Shown here: in pieces, positions 24,549 to 34,045 of the stretch | How the letters are laid out: each line of letters begins with the position of its first letter | Position numbering within the stretch: position 1 is the stretch's first letter | Source of the DNA: Larix kaempferi | Taxonomy: Eukaryota; Streptophyta; Pinopsida; Pinales; Pinaceae | Reading direction: 5' to 3' | Length of the DNA: 64,000 nt | Assembly: GCA_027924585.1 (NCBI GenBank) | Contig: BSBM01000646.1 | Coordinates: 1,857,501 to 1,921,500 of the forward strand | Notes under the pieces: model-generated | What the model was told of the DNA's origin: nothing | Database searches by the model: none | Seen by the model: only the letters and a program-made list of their open reading frames with translations | Made by a program: the position numbers and the translations under genes

Positions 24549-26200
24549 TGTAATACCCCAATTTTGACCCTTAGGAAATATTGGCTTTCATGTAAATATT
24601 GTATACATGTAATGTATGTTTTCCTAGCGTGGAGCTCAAGGCTAAGGCCCCGCTAGTATATGTTCGGATTTTATTTAAAATGGACAAGTATTTGATATGT
24701 TATTGCCCATGTGCTATTAAGCCATGGGATATTGTAAATTGATGTAAATACTTAATATTGAAATAAAATTTCAAGACTGGCTATGGAGGCAACGAATGAG
24801 AAGGGGGCCATGTGTATCCACTAGGGAGTGGTGAGGGGGTTGTGGGGATGAACCATATGCTGCCAAATGTCATTGTGGGAACCCATTTGACTTTCCTTGC
24901 TGACATTTAATTTTGCTGTAAGGAAGTGGGTGAAGAATTCAGTCCATGGCTTCAATGGAGCATGGGCAACCCAGAAATTCGTATGGCAGGTATGGGATCT
25001 GTTTTTCTTGTACCACAAGTCACTCTACCTCATGGGAGTTGATTCTTCCTCATCCCCATTCCATTGTGAAACTTACCAGCACCGTTTCCATCCAAAAACG
25101 AATGGCCAGTAGGGAGAAAAACCAGAAATCGCGACCTTGAAAGAACCCACATTTTGAAGAGCCATAAACGCCCAGATTTGGCATTGGACAGTGAAATCCA
25201 ATGGGGGATCCATAGATATGAACCTTGGGGTGAATTTGGGAGCAGTAACTATCCCGAAATCCATAGGAAAACCCAATTTTTGCAGCCCAGAAAACAAGTG
25301 ACGGGATTGAGTTATTGGATAACAGAACTGAGAGAAATCCAAGTGTGAATGACTGAGCAGAGGTTTGGTTTGCTTGATAAACCCAGTGAAGGCTAGAATC
25401 TCAAGGAATTAGCAGCTGGACCTTTCTATGCCCACCCTGAAGAGCACTGGAGGGAAGGGACGCCTGAGGGACTGTGCAGCAGAGAAGGGGACCTTCCTTG
25501 TGTTGGGTGCGGTAGGTATTGTGGGTGCCATGACTGCTGAGTTCATTTGAGATGCCTGTAGCTTTGTGGTTGAGCTCAATGGCTTAGTATCCTCCTCATT
25601 TGTCATCCGTATGCTTGATAAACCCAACGGTGTGTTGGCTTAGCATAGCTGATGACCGAAACCATGGCTGTGAGTGAGCCCAGCTAGTTCCTCCTTAGTG
25701 GATACAAAGCCCAGCTCGGGGGTGATCTCTCAGCTGAAAGAATATAGGATGGATAGAGATCTATGGTTGGGTGGAACGTTGCTCTCACATAGCCAGTTGT
25801 TGGGACAGATTCATCTCAAAGATAAGTGTTATCTCTATATTGCAAATTACATGCATTATGTGTTCTGCAGTATGTTAATTGTCCATGTTTAATGAAATGA
25901 ATGAATTATGTTAATTTGGAATCTATGCATGGCATTGGAATGAGATTGAGTCTTTATATGCTAAATCATCCTCTGCTGTCATATATATATATATATATAT
26001 ATATGTTAGGCATGACTGTTTGTGTGCTTTCTAGTATGTTTATTCTGCTGTGTTTTATTGAGTTGACGCTGCACACAGAAATGTTTAATTGTTATGAATT
26101 TTTGAGAAAGCAACGATGTTGGGGCTAAGCTTGCCAAAAGCCCCGTATGATAGGCCATGTTCTCTCCCCTACATTGTTGAAGGCGGGAGGGGACGTTACA
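24549..26200 (+). repeat. gypsy-2 5' LTR
   Basis: Matches 32103-33748 throughout, including AAGGCCCCGCTAG near the start and GGGAGGGGA(C/T)GTTACA at the end. It contains a (TA)12 run at 25981-26004. No TATA box outside that run is convincing. Confidence 0.95.
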
Positions 26201-26203
26201 GAG

Positions 26204-26217
26204 TGGTATCGGAGCCC
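26204..26217 (+). other. gypsy-2 primer-binding site (initiator Met tRNA type)
   Basis: TGGTATCGGAGCCC starts three bases after the LTR. It is close to TGGTATCAGAGC, the complement of the plant initiator-Met tRNA 3' end. Reverse transcription would begin here. Confidence 0.85.
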
Positions 26218-26454
26218 ATGTTGCAACACTGGGGCTGCTTGGGTCAAATTCTGAGTTACAGGTAGGTAACAGAATGTTTTAACGAGGTATTGGTGAAGTT
26301 TGGGGCATCATTTTGATATGGAAAAATGATAGGTTCAGATTTCTCAGATGTGGCAGAGGATCACACCATTGCATAGATCTCTCCAAGAGCTTTCCAACGG
26401 TACCAAACTTTCCTTATTTGGTTGAGGGACGAGGGAGATATGACCCCCGCAAGC

Positions 26455-26890
26455 GCACAGATTGCGTGCGAATCGCACACAGATTGCGCACAGATTGTGC
26501 GTGGATTGCGTGCGGATTGCGCGCGGATTGCGCGTGGGTCGCGCACAGATTGCATGCAGGTTGCATGTGGATTGCATGCAGGTTGCATGTGGATTGCATG
26601 CAGGTCGCACACAGATTGCGCGAGCATCGCGCGCAGATTGCACACGGATTGCGCACGAATTGCGCGCAGGTCGCGCACAGATTGTGCGCGGATCGCGCGC
26701 AGATTGCGCACGGATTGCGCGCAGATTGCGCATGGATTGTGCGCGGATTGCGTGCGGGTTGCGCGTGGATTACGCATGGGTCGCGCACAGATTGCGCGCA
26801 GATTGCGCGCAGATTGCGTGTAGGTTGTGCGCGGATAGTGCGCGGATTGCGCACAGGTTGTGCTCAGGTGGCGCACAGGTGGAGCACAGG
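26455..26890 (+). repeat. GC-rich 11-bp minisatellite in gypsy-2 leader
   Basis: About 40 degenerate head-to-tail copies of an 11-bp unit near GATTGCGCRCR (variants GATTGCATGCA, GGTCGCGCACA). The period is not a multiple of three and the unit yields no stop codon, so long ORFs appear in several frames on both strands. These are artefacts of the repeat. The block contrasts sharply with its AT-rich surroundings and is very CpG-rich. Confidence 0.9.
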
Positions 26891-27422
26891 ATGCAAAGGG
26901 AGTTAAAAATGTGAAAAGTAAGAAGTAGTTAAACCCAGAAATTCATAGAAGATGAATGGTGCATCGAAATTGAGATCCACAAATTGCTGAGTGTTCCTTT
27001 TTTATGGACTAACTTCGCCCAATATAAATTTTTTTGTGATTCTTCATAGATTTACTTCCACAGGTGGCTGAAGTTGGCATTCTGGACCAAAATACAAAAG
27101 TGTAAAATGTGCAGAATTATTAGTAAAAGTTGTCATTTTTGAAACAATGCTGTTTCCACACCCGATGTCGGAATGGAGCACAGGGACATGCATTGGAAAG
27201 CTTGTCTAGTAGGGAATAATGGTGTATGACCAGAATTGCAATGAAGTTATCATACGCCACAAATAATTAGAGCAGAAATGTACCAGCGACTGTTTTGACA
27301 AATTATTGATAAATATGGGCAATTTCCAGAATTGCTTGAATGGACAAGGGAAAGGAATGCATAGCAACTATTGCTTGCAGCTCGAAAAATTTATATTGTA
27401 ACAGAGGTAGCATACAGGAAAG
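26891..27422 (+). other. gypsy-2 leader between minisatellite and gag
   Basis: Untranslated leader before the gag ATG at 27423. There are no long ORFs and no recognisable regulatory motif. Confidence 0.6.
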
Positions 27423-29162
27423 ATGGTGACCATAAATGATGCTCAAGATCCTTATGAACACGAAGAAGATGTTCTAGGAGAAAATGTGCATTTAGAAAAT
27501 GCGGAGACTGAATCCAATGGGAGAAGGGAGCAGGTGACTCCTCAGAATTTGGTTGAAACCATGGTGAGCTTCAATGAAAGATTGATGAAGGCTCAAGAAG
27601 AACAACACCAACTCAATGCTGTTATTTTGCAAAGCCTCACTGATATGCAGCATAAGATAAACCTTGGGTCCAACTCAAGCAATATGGGTGCAGAAGGAAG
27701 AGATGCAGGGAGTCATTCTAGAGGTCGTTCGAAGAGGAGGACTCCAAGCCCAAGGAAGAGTTCGGTGAGCAGAAAGCATAAAACATCTTCATCAAGGTCT
27801 TCTTCTAGCAGGTCGTGTGACTCCAAATGTTCTAGGAGAAGTCCAAGACGTGCACCTAAGAGATTGGATGGAAGAAAGAAGTTCAAGGGCATCCCACAAG
27901 GAGAATTCAGGAAGGAAAGACCTCCCACATTTGATGGGGAAGGCAAGACTGGCCAAGAGGCAGAAGCATGGCTTCTTGGAATGAAGAAATACTTCAGAAT
28001 TCAAGACTACTCAGGAAATGATAAAGCCAGAATTGCAATTTACAATCTAAATGGCAGAGCTTCCATTTGGTGGGACAATCTCTTGCAAGTGAAAAGAATT
28101 AATGAGAGAAAGATCATTTGGGAAAGATTTAAGAGGTACTTCAAGGAGAAATACCTTTCTGCTAGGTATTATGATGGTAAGAGAAAAGAGTTTAATGAAC
28201 TCAGGTTGGGACTAAAGTCTATGGAAGAGCATGTCCACAAATTCTTGGAATTACTGAGGTATGTTGACTACATTAAGGATGAGAGAGTAAAAATCCAATG
28301 CTTCCTTGGAGGTCTACCTCAAAGTTTCAGAGATTGTATTGAGTTCGTTAATCCACCAAGTTTGGATGAAGCCATTAGGATGGCAATGCATTGTTATGAG
28401 CAGAATAAAGGAAAAACAGAGGCTAACCCAGCATGGAAAGGAAAGCCAAGAGGGAAGTTTGATCAAAAGAAGGATGGCTTCAAGCCACCATTCAGAGGTC
28501 AGCCTAGAACCTTTCCACAGGGGCAGCAAGCAAGGAGTGGATTCAAACCAGCAGTGGCAGCAGACAAAGCATCAAAGGGACCACTTCAATGTTGGGGATG
28601 TGGAGAAAACCACATGCTGAAGAATTGTCCACATCAAAAAGACAATTCTCGAAAGTTGAACAACCTGAAGGGAGTAGCTACGGTGGAGGACATGGAAAGG
28701 GCAGCACCTCGGATTTATGCAGCACTGGATAATCAAGCAGACCATCAATCATCAGTGGTGGAAGTCGAAGGTAAGATTGCTACGCAATCTATTTCTGTTT
28801 TGATTGATCCAGGATCCACTCATAGTTATGTTTCTCCAATAGTGGTTGAAGGTTGTTCTCTTAGAAAAATGAAGCATAATAAGTCTTGGCTAGTGGAATT
28901 AGCCACGGGAACCAAGAGGAAAGTAAGTGAGGTAGTGATGGAGTGTCCCATAGAATTGAATGGACTCCACACATGTGCTGAATTGAATGTGTTACCATTA
29001 GGATCCTATGATGCATTAATTGGCATGGATTGGTTAGAAAGACATAGAGCCAAATTGGACTGTTATGAGAAAGCACTTGAGTGCATTGATGAAAAGGGAA
29101 GGCCAACATTGGTAAAAGGGATTCCTAAGCAAGTTTCAGTAAGGCAGATTTCAGCCCTGTAG
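27423..29162 (+). CDS. gag: gypsy-2 gag-protease polyprotein (intact ORF)
   Basis: Uninterrupted 579-residue ORF. Residues 1-90 are acidic and helical. Residues about 96-148 are a basic Ser/Arg-rich tract (RGRSKRRTPSPRKSS and similar), like the RS domain of splicing factors. Residues about 160-310 form the retrotransposon gag domain (RPPTFDGEGK, ASIWWDNLL, YFKEKYLSARYY). A zinc knuckle CWGCGENHMLKNCP is at about 390. A retropepsin active site DPGSTHSYV is at about 462, and IGMDWL follows near 540. It ends at TAG 29160-29162, immediately and in frame before the RT region. Related chromoviruses normally continue as one ORF, so the stop is either a lesion or suppressed. Confidence 0.9.
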   Translation: MVTINDAQDPYEHEEDVLGENVHLENAETESNGRREQVTPQNLVETMVSFNERLMKAQEEQHQLNAVILQSLTDMQHKINLGSNSSNMGAEGRDAGSHSRGRSKRRTPSPRKSSVSRKHKTSSSRSSSSRSCDSKCSRRSPRRAPKRLDGRKKFKGIPQGEFRKERPPTFDGEGKTGQEAEAWLLGMKKYFRIQDYSGNDKARIAIYNLNGRASIWWDNLLQVKRINERKIIWERFKRYFKEKYLSARYYDGKRKEFNELRLGLKSMEEHVHKFLELLRYVDYIKDERVKIQCFLGGLPQSFRDCIEFVNPPSLDEAIRMAMHCYEQNKGKTEANPAWKGKPRGKFDQKKDGFKPPFRGQPRTFPQGQQARSGFKPAVAADKASKGPLQCWGCGENHMLKNCPHQKDNSRKLNNLKGVATVEDMERAAPRIYAALDNQADHQSSVVEVEGKIATQSISVLIDPGSTHSYVSPIVVEGCSLRKMKHNKSWLVELATGTKRKVSEVVMECPIELNGLHTCAELNVLPLGSYDALIGMDWLERHRAKLDCYEKALECIDEKGRPTLVKGIPKQVSVRQISAL

Positions 29163-30124
29163 TTGAAAAAGTTTTATAAGAAGGGTTGTCAATTATATGC
29201 AGTCCATATGCCAGATTCATTAGAGGACAAAGGACTAAGACTAGAAGACTTCAGGATACTGCAAGAGTTCCAAGATGTGTTTCCGGATGAGGTACCAGGG
29301 TTGCCACCGATGAAAAATATTGATTTTACCATCGATCTTGTTCCAGGGGCAGCACCGAATTCCAAAGCTCCTTATAGAATGAGTACACCGGAGTTGGTGG
29401 AATTGAAGATGCAGCTACAAGAATTAATGGATAAAAGGTATATCAGGCCTAGTGTGTCTCCTTGGGGAGCACCGGTGTTATTTGTCAAGAAGAAAGATGG
29501 GACTTTAAGGCTGTGTATTGATTACAGGAAGCTCAATAAAGTGACAATTAAGAACAAGTATCCATTACCAAGAATTGATGACTTGTTTGATCAAATGAAG
29601 GAAGCCAAATTATTTTCAAAGATTGACTTGAGGTCTGGCTACCATCAAGTGATGATTAAAGAAGAAGACATTCACAAACGGCTTTCAGAACTAGATATGG
29701 TCATTATGAGTTCACTGTGGTTCCATTTGGCCTTACCAACACACCTGCCACATTCATGTGTCTCATGAATAGCGTATTCAGCAAATATTTGGATAAGTTT
29801 GTGATTGTGTTTTTGGATGACATTCTTGTTTATTCAAGAAATGAAGAAGAACATGAGGATAATCTAAGAATGGTGTTGCAAGTTCTTAGATAACATCAGT
29901 TGTATGCCAAGTTAAGCAAGTGTGAATTCTATCAAAAGAGGATTCAATATTTGGGTCACGTCATTTCAGAAGAAGGAATTGCAGTGGATCCGGAGAAGAT
30001 TAATTCCATCATGGATTGGCCAACTCCAAGAAATGTTTCAGATGTTAGATCTTTTATGGGCCTTGCTGGTTACTAAAGAAGGTTTATTGAAGGATTCTCT
30101 AGGATAGCTCATCCGATCACTTCG
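29163..30124 (+). pseudogene. gypsy-2 reverse transcriptase, broken
   Basis: The frame continues straight on from the gag-protease TAG. RT blocks in order are [38 protein letters not shown] and [13 protein letters not shown]. One base is missing near 29676, after which the correct frame is +1. That frame carries the V-P-F-G-L-T-N block and the catalytic FLDDILVYS near 29810. In the shifted frame TAA at 29891-29893 and TAA at 30074-30076 interrupt it. Four lesions (including the upstream TAG) mean no full-length RT can be made from this copy without recoding. Confidence 0.9.
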
Positions 30125-32107
30125 TTGCAAAGGAAGAACATCAAATTTGTATGGTCTGAAAAATGTGAGAAAAGTTTTCAGAAGTTGAAGGAGTTACTTA
30201 CCAGCGCTCTTGTTTTGAAGATAGCTGATCCAAGGAAGGATTTTGTAGTGTGCACAGATGCTTGCATTGAAGGACTGGGTGGGGTTCTCATACAAGAAGG
30301 AATTGTGATTTTTTATGAATCCAGGAAAGTAAAAGAGTATGAAAAGAATTATGCCACACATGATTTAGAATTAGCAGCCATAGTGCATGCTCTTAAGATG
30401 TGGAGGCATTACTTGATGGGAAGAAGATTCGAGCTTAGAACAGACCACATGAGCTTGAAGTATTTGTTTGATCAGCCAAAATTGAATGCTAGGAAAGCGA
30501 GATGGATGGAATTTCTTTGTGAATTTGATTTTGAAATTAAACATGTAAAAGGTAAGGAGAATAAGGTTGCAGATGCTCTTAGCAGAAAATTTCATGTTTC
30601 AGCAGTAAGTATATGCAAATCAGATTTGAAGACAAGAGTTCTTGAAGCCCAAAACAGTGACGAAACTTGCCTTCAAATTAAAGAGAAGTTGCAGCATGGT
30701 AATGTGGATGAAAAGTGTGCAGGATATCAGCTGGGTGAAGAAAGTATCCTCATCTACAAAGATAGGTTGTACATTCCAAATAATGCAGATTTGAAGAAAC
30801 TAGTGATGAATGAAATACATCAAATGCCGTACTCTGGACACCCAGGATATCAGAAGACTATAACAGCAGCAAGAAAGAAATACTTTTGGAATGGTATGAA
30901 GAAGGACATAGCTGAGTACATTGCTAGGTGTCAGAAGTGTCAACAAGTCAAGGTAGAACACCAACATCCAGCAGGGTTATTGCAGCCCTTACCCATTCCG
31001 GAATGGAAGTCGGAAGTGATCTCCATGGATTTTATAACAGGTCTGCCCATGACAGTGAAGAAGCATGATTCAATCATGGTTGTGGTGGATAAGCTATCAA
31101 AGGTAGCTCACTTTATTCCAGTGAAGTCCACTCACAAGGCTAGTGACATTGCGAACATCTTCATGAGAGAGATATTCAGATTGCATGGATTGCCTAAGGC
31201 AATAATTTCTGATCGTGATACAAAGTTTACTTCCAATTTTTGGAAGGGATTGTTTCAGGAATTGGGGACTAAATTGAATTTTAGTACAGCTTACCATCCT
31301 CAAATGGACGGCCAAACCAAGAGGGTGAATCAATTTCTTGAAGACATGCTGAGAATGTATGTGATGGACAAACCATCCAAGTGGGAAGATTATTTACCCT
31401 TATTTGAATTTGCATACAATAATGGACACCATGCATCCTTGGGAATGAGTCCATTTGAAGCATTGTATGGCAAGGGATGCAAGACACCAGTGAATTGGGA
31501 CGGCCCAGTGAACAGGGTAGTGCTTGGACCAGAGATGATCAAGGAAATGGAACAGGAAATTGTTAAGATCAGGCAGAATTTAAAGGCAGCTCAGGACAGA
31601 CAAAAGAGTTATGCAGATTTGAAAAGAGTACATAAGGAATTTCAGATTGGGGATCATGTTTATTTGAGAGTGAAACCAAGGAAGAGTTCCCTCAAGTTGG
31701 GAAGTTGTGCCAAGTTGTCACCAAGATATTGTGGGCCATTTGAGGTCCTTGATAGGATAGGGCCAGTTGCATATAGAATTGCATTGCCTGCTAACATAAG
31801 AGCTCATAATGTTTTCCATGTATCTTTGCTTAAGAAGTATGTACATGATCCTAATCATATGATTGATTGGAATGTGATACAGGTGGAACCCGAGGGAGAG
31901 TTCCAAGTAGAGCCTATGTGCATCCTCGAAAAGAAAGTCACTTTGCTCTGGAATAGAGCCATCGGACAGGTAAAGGTCCAATGGGAACACCTTAGTCCCG
32001 ATGAGGCTACATGGGAGCTGGAGGATGCCATGAGAGAGGCATTTCCATTTTTGTTCAGTTTTGAGAACACCGAGGACGGTGTTGTTCTAAGGGGGAGGGG
32101 ATTGTAA
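30125..32107 (+). CDS. gypsy-2 pol 3' part: RNase H, integrase, chromodomain
   Basis: Open 660-residue ORF, cut from RT by the lesions upstream. RNase H (VCTDACIEGLGGVL, YATHDLELAAIVHAL, RTDHMSLKYL) occupies about residues 35-160. The integrase zinc region (HQMPYSGHPG, CQKCQQ) is at about 235-285. The core has Asp302 (SMDF) and Asp363 (SDRDTKF). The third catalytic residue, residue 399 with exact D-x35-E spacing, is Lys (AAG) in GQTKRVN instead of Glu, so strand transfer should be dead. The GPF/Y block is at about 535 (RYCGPFEVL). The C-terminal chromodomain (KVQWEHLSPDEATWELED), which steers integration to heterochromatin in chromoviruses, ends the protein. The stop codon lies inside the 3' LTR. 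Confidence 0.9.
   Translation: MQRKNIKFVWSEKCEKSFQKLKELLTSALVLKIADPRKDFVVCTDACIEGLGGVLIQEGIVIFYESRKVKEYEKNYATHDLELAAIVHALKMWRHYLMGRRFELRTDHMSLKYLFDQPKLNARKARWMEFLCEFDFEIKHVKGKENKVADALSRKFHVSAVSICKSDLKTRVLEAQNSDETCLQIKEKLQHGNVDEKCAGYQLGEESILIYKDRLYIPNNADLKKLVMNEIHQMPYSGHPGYQKTITAARKKYFWNGMKKDIAEYIARCQKCQQVKVEHQHPAGLLQPLPIPEWKSEVISMDFITGLPMTVKKHDSIMVVVDKLSKVAHFIPVKSTHKASDIANIFMREIFRLHGLPKAIISDRDTKFTSNFWKGLFQELGTKLNFSTAYHPQMDGQTKRVNQFLEDMLRMYVMDKPSKWEDYLPLFEFAYNNGHHASLGMSPFEALYGKGCKTPVNWDGPVNRVVLGPEMIKEMEQEIVKIRQNLKAAQDRQKSYADLKRVHKEFQIGDHVYLRVKPRKSSLKLGSCAKLSPRYCGPFEVLDRIGPVAYRIALPANIRAHNVFHVSLLKKYVHDPNHMIDWNVIQVEPEGEFQVEPMCILEKKVTLLWNRAIGQVKVQWEHLSPDEATWELEDAMREAFPFLFSFENTEDGVVLRGRGL
32089..32102 (+). 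other. gypsy-2 polypurine tract
   Basis: AAGGGGGAGGGGAT directly precedes the TGTAATACC start of the 3' LTR. It overlaps the last codons of pol. Confidence 0.9.
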
Positions 32108-33748
32108 TACCCCAATTTTGACCCTTAGGAAATATTGGCTTTCATGTAAATATTGTATACATGTAATGTATGTTTTCCTAGCATGGAGCTCAAGGCCAAG
32201 GCCCCGCTAGTATATGTTCGGATTTTATTTAAAATGGGTAAGTATTTGATATGTTATTGCCCATGTGCTATTAAGCCATGGGATATTGTAAATTGATGTA
32301 AATATTTAATATTGAAATAAAATTCCAAAACTGGCTATGGAGGCAACGAATGAGAAGGGGGCCATGTGTATCCACTAGGGAGTGGTGAGGGGGTTGTGGG
32401 GATGAACCATATGCTGCCAAATGTCATTGTGGGAACCCATTTGACTTTCCTTGTTGACATTTAATTTTGCTGTAAGGAAGTCGGTGAAGAATTCAGTCCA
32501 TGGCTTCAATGGAGCATGGGCAACCCAGAAATTCGTATGGCAGGTATGAGCTCTGTTTTTCTTGTACCACAAGTCACTCTACCACATGGGAGTTGATTCT
32601 TCCTCATCCCCATTCCATTGTGAAACTTACCAGCACCATTTCCATCCAAAAATGAATGGCCAGCAGGGAGAAAAACCAAAAATCGCGACCTTGAGAGAAC
32701 CCACGTTTTGAAGAGCCATAAACGCCCAGATTTGGCATTGGACAGTGAAATCCAATGGGGGATCCATAGATATGAACCTTGGGGCGAGTTTGGGAGCAGT
32801 AACTATCCCGAAATCCATAGGAAAACCCAGTTTTTGCAACCCAGAAAACAAGTGACGGGATTGAGTTATTGGATAACAGAACTGAGAGAAATCCAAGTGT
32901 GAATGACTGAGCAGAGGTTTGGTTTGCTTGATAAACCCAGTGAAGGCTAGAATCTCAAGGAATTAGCAGCTGGACCTTTCTATGCCCACCCTAAAGAGCA
33001 CTGGAGGGAAGGGACGCCTGAGGGACTGTGCAGCAGAGAAGGGGGCCTTCCTTGTGTTGGGTGCGGTAGGTATTGTGGGTGCCATGACTGCTGAGTTCAT
33101 TTGAGATGCCTGTATCTTTGTGGTTGAGCTCACTGGCTTAGCATCCTCCTCATTTGTCATCCGTATGCTTGATAAACCCAACGGTGTGTTGGCTTCGCAT
33201 AGCTGATGACTGAAACCATGGCTGTGAGTGAGCCCAGCTAGTTTCTCCTTAGTGGATACACAGCCTAGCTCGAGGGTGATCTCTCAGCTGAAAGAATATA
33301 GGTTGGATAGAGATCTATGGTTGGGTGGAACGTTGCTCTCACATAGCCAGTTGTTGGGACAGATTCATCTCAAAGATAAGTGTTATCTCTGTATTGCAAA
33401 TTACATGCATTATGTGTTCTGCAGTATGTTAATTGTCCATGTTTAATGAAATGAATTAATTATCTTAATTTGGAATCTATGCATGGCATTGGAACGAGAT
33501 TGAGTCTTTATATGCTAAATCATCCTCTGCTGTCATATATATATATATATATGTTAGGCGTGACTGTTTGTGTGCTTGCTAGTATGTTTATTCCGCTGTG
33601 TTTGATTGAGTTGAAGCTGCACACAGAAATGTTTAATTGTTATGAATTTTTGAGAAAGCAAGGATGTTGGGGCTAAGCCTGCCAAAAGCCCCGTATGATT
33701 GGTCATGTTCTCTCCCCTGCATTGTTGAAGGTGGGAGGGGATGTTACA
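32103..33748 (+). repeat. gypsy-2 3' LTR
   Basis: 1,646 bp, matching the 5' LTR apart from scattered substitutions and a shorter TA run (33535-33552). Its first five bases TGTAA supply the pol stop codon (32105-32107). Confidence 0.95.
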
Positions 33749-33753
33749 TGGAT

Positions 33754-33806
33754 CCTACAGGCCAAAGAATGTTGATGCTCACAGGGTGGAAGGTTTCTGT
33801 GTAACA
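33754..33806 (-). repeat. gypsy-1 5' LTR, remaining 53 bp
   Basis: Resumes after the second TGGAT copy and matches 12717-12769 to the terminal TGTAACA. Confidence 0.9.
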
Positions 33807-33971
33807 TTCAACTAGATCAGTTGGTGCAATTACTGGGACATTATAACCATCCATAATAGATTGCAAGACATTAGCTCTGAGGTATTGCAAATATACTTCC
33901 ATATTGATCCTCCATAAGGTGTAAGTGGTTCCATCAAACCTTGGTGCTCTATTGGTAGAGATACCTTCCTA
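33807..33971 (-). pseudogene. gag: copia-1 gag, N-terminal part
   Basis: On minus this reads RAPRFDGTTYTLWRINMEVY and then a block ending PTDLVE at the gypsy-1 junction. It is the start of a copia gag (consensus F-D-G-x-N-Y-x-x-W). Removing gypsy-1 and one TSD copy joins the DLVE codons in frame to KRQHECNARARN at 11829. A TAG stands where the start Met is expected, so the initiation codon appears lost. Confidence 0.8.
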
Positions 33972-34031
33972 CTTGTTTATATATGTGCATGGATATGTAT
34001 TCCAAATGTTAAGTTGTTACTGAACACACCC

Positions 34032-34043
34032 ACTATGATACCA
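34032..34043 (-). other. copia-1 primer-binding site (Met type)
   Basis: The minus strand reads TGGTATCATAGT two bases inside the 5' LTR. It matches the TGGTATCAGAGC initiator-Met PBS except for late positions. Confidence 0.8.
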
Positions 34044-34045
34044 AT

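Larger units (their letters stand above)
24549..33748 (+). mobile_element. gypsy-2: Tekay-like chromovirus, nested in gypsy-1 LTR
   Basis: A complete 9,200-bp element. The LTRs are 1,652 and 1,646 bp, starting TGTAATACC and ending GTTACA. The perfect 5-bp TSD TGGAT lies at 24544-24548 and 33749-33753. The LTR length difference of 6 bp equals the difference in a TA microsatellite (24 nt at 25981, 18 nt at 33535), and few substitutions are visible, so this is the youngest element in the nest. The order is LTR, Met-type PBS, leader with a GC-rich 11-bp minisatellite, gag-protease, RT, RNase H, integrase, chromodomain, PPT, LTR. The pol part carries a frameshift, stops and an integrase active-site change. 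Confidence 0.95.
11830..33806 (-). mobile_element. gypsy-1: Tat-like Ty3/gypsy element with extra archaeal-type RNase H
   Basis: The two LTRs are both 940 bp once gypsy-2 is removed from the upper one. They begin TGTATTGG and end TGTAACA on plus. The flanks are TTCAT (11825-11829) and TTCAA (33807-33811), a 5-bp TSD with one mismatch. On minus the order is 5' LTR, PBS, leader, gag, protease, RT, RNase H, integrase, second RNase H, 2.1-kb non-coding tail, PPT, 3' LTR. Without gypsy-2 the length is about 12.8 kb. Gag through the start of integrase lies in one frame, broken only by nonsense codons; one frameshift follows. The insertion interrupts copia-1 gag. Confidence 0.9.

Noticed and set aside
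25981-26004. TATA box of the gypsy-2 LTR
   Set aside because: It is a variable (TA)n microsatellite, shorter in the other LTR. It may act as a TATA element but the sequence does not show this.
26313-26914. Six overlapping long ORFs on both strands encoding Arg/Ala/Cys-rich repeats
   Set aside because: They follow from the 11-bp minisatellite, whose unit has no stop in any frame. No start context or homology supports translation.
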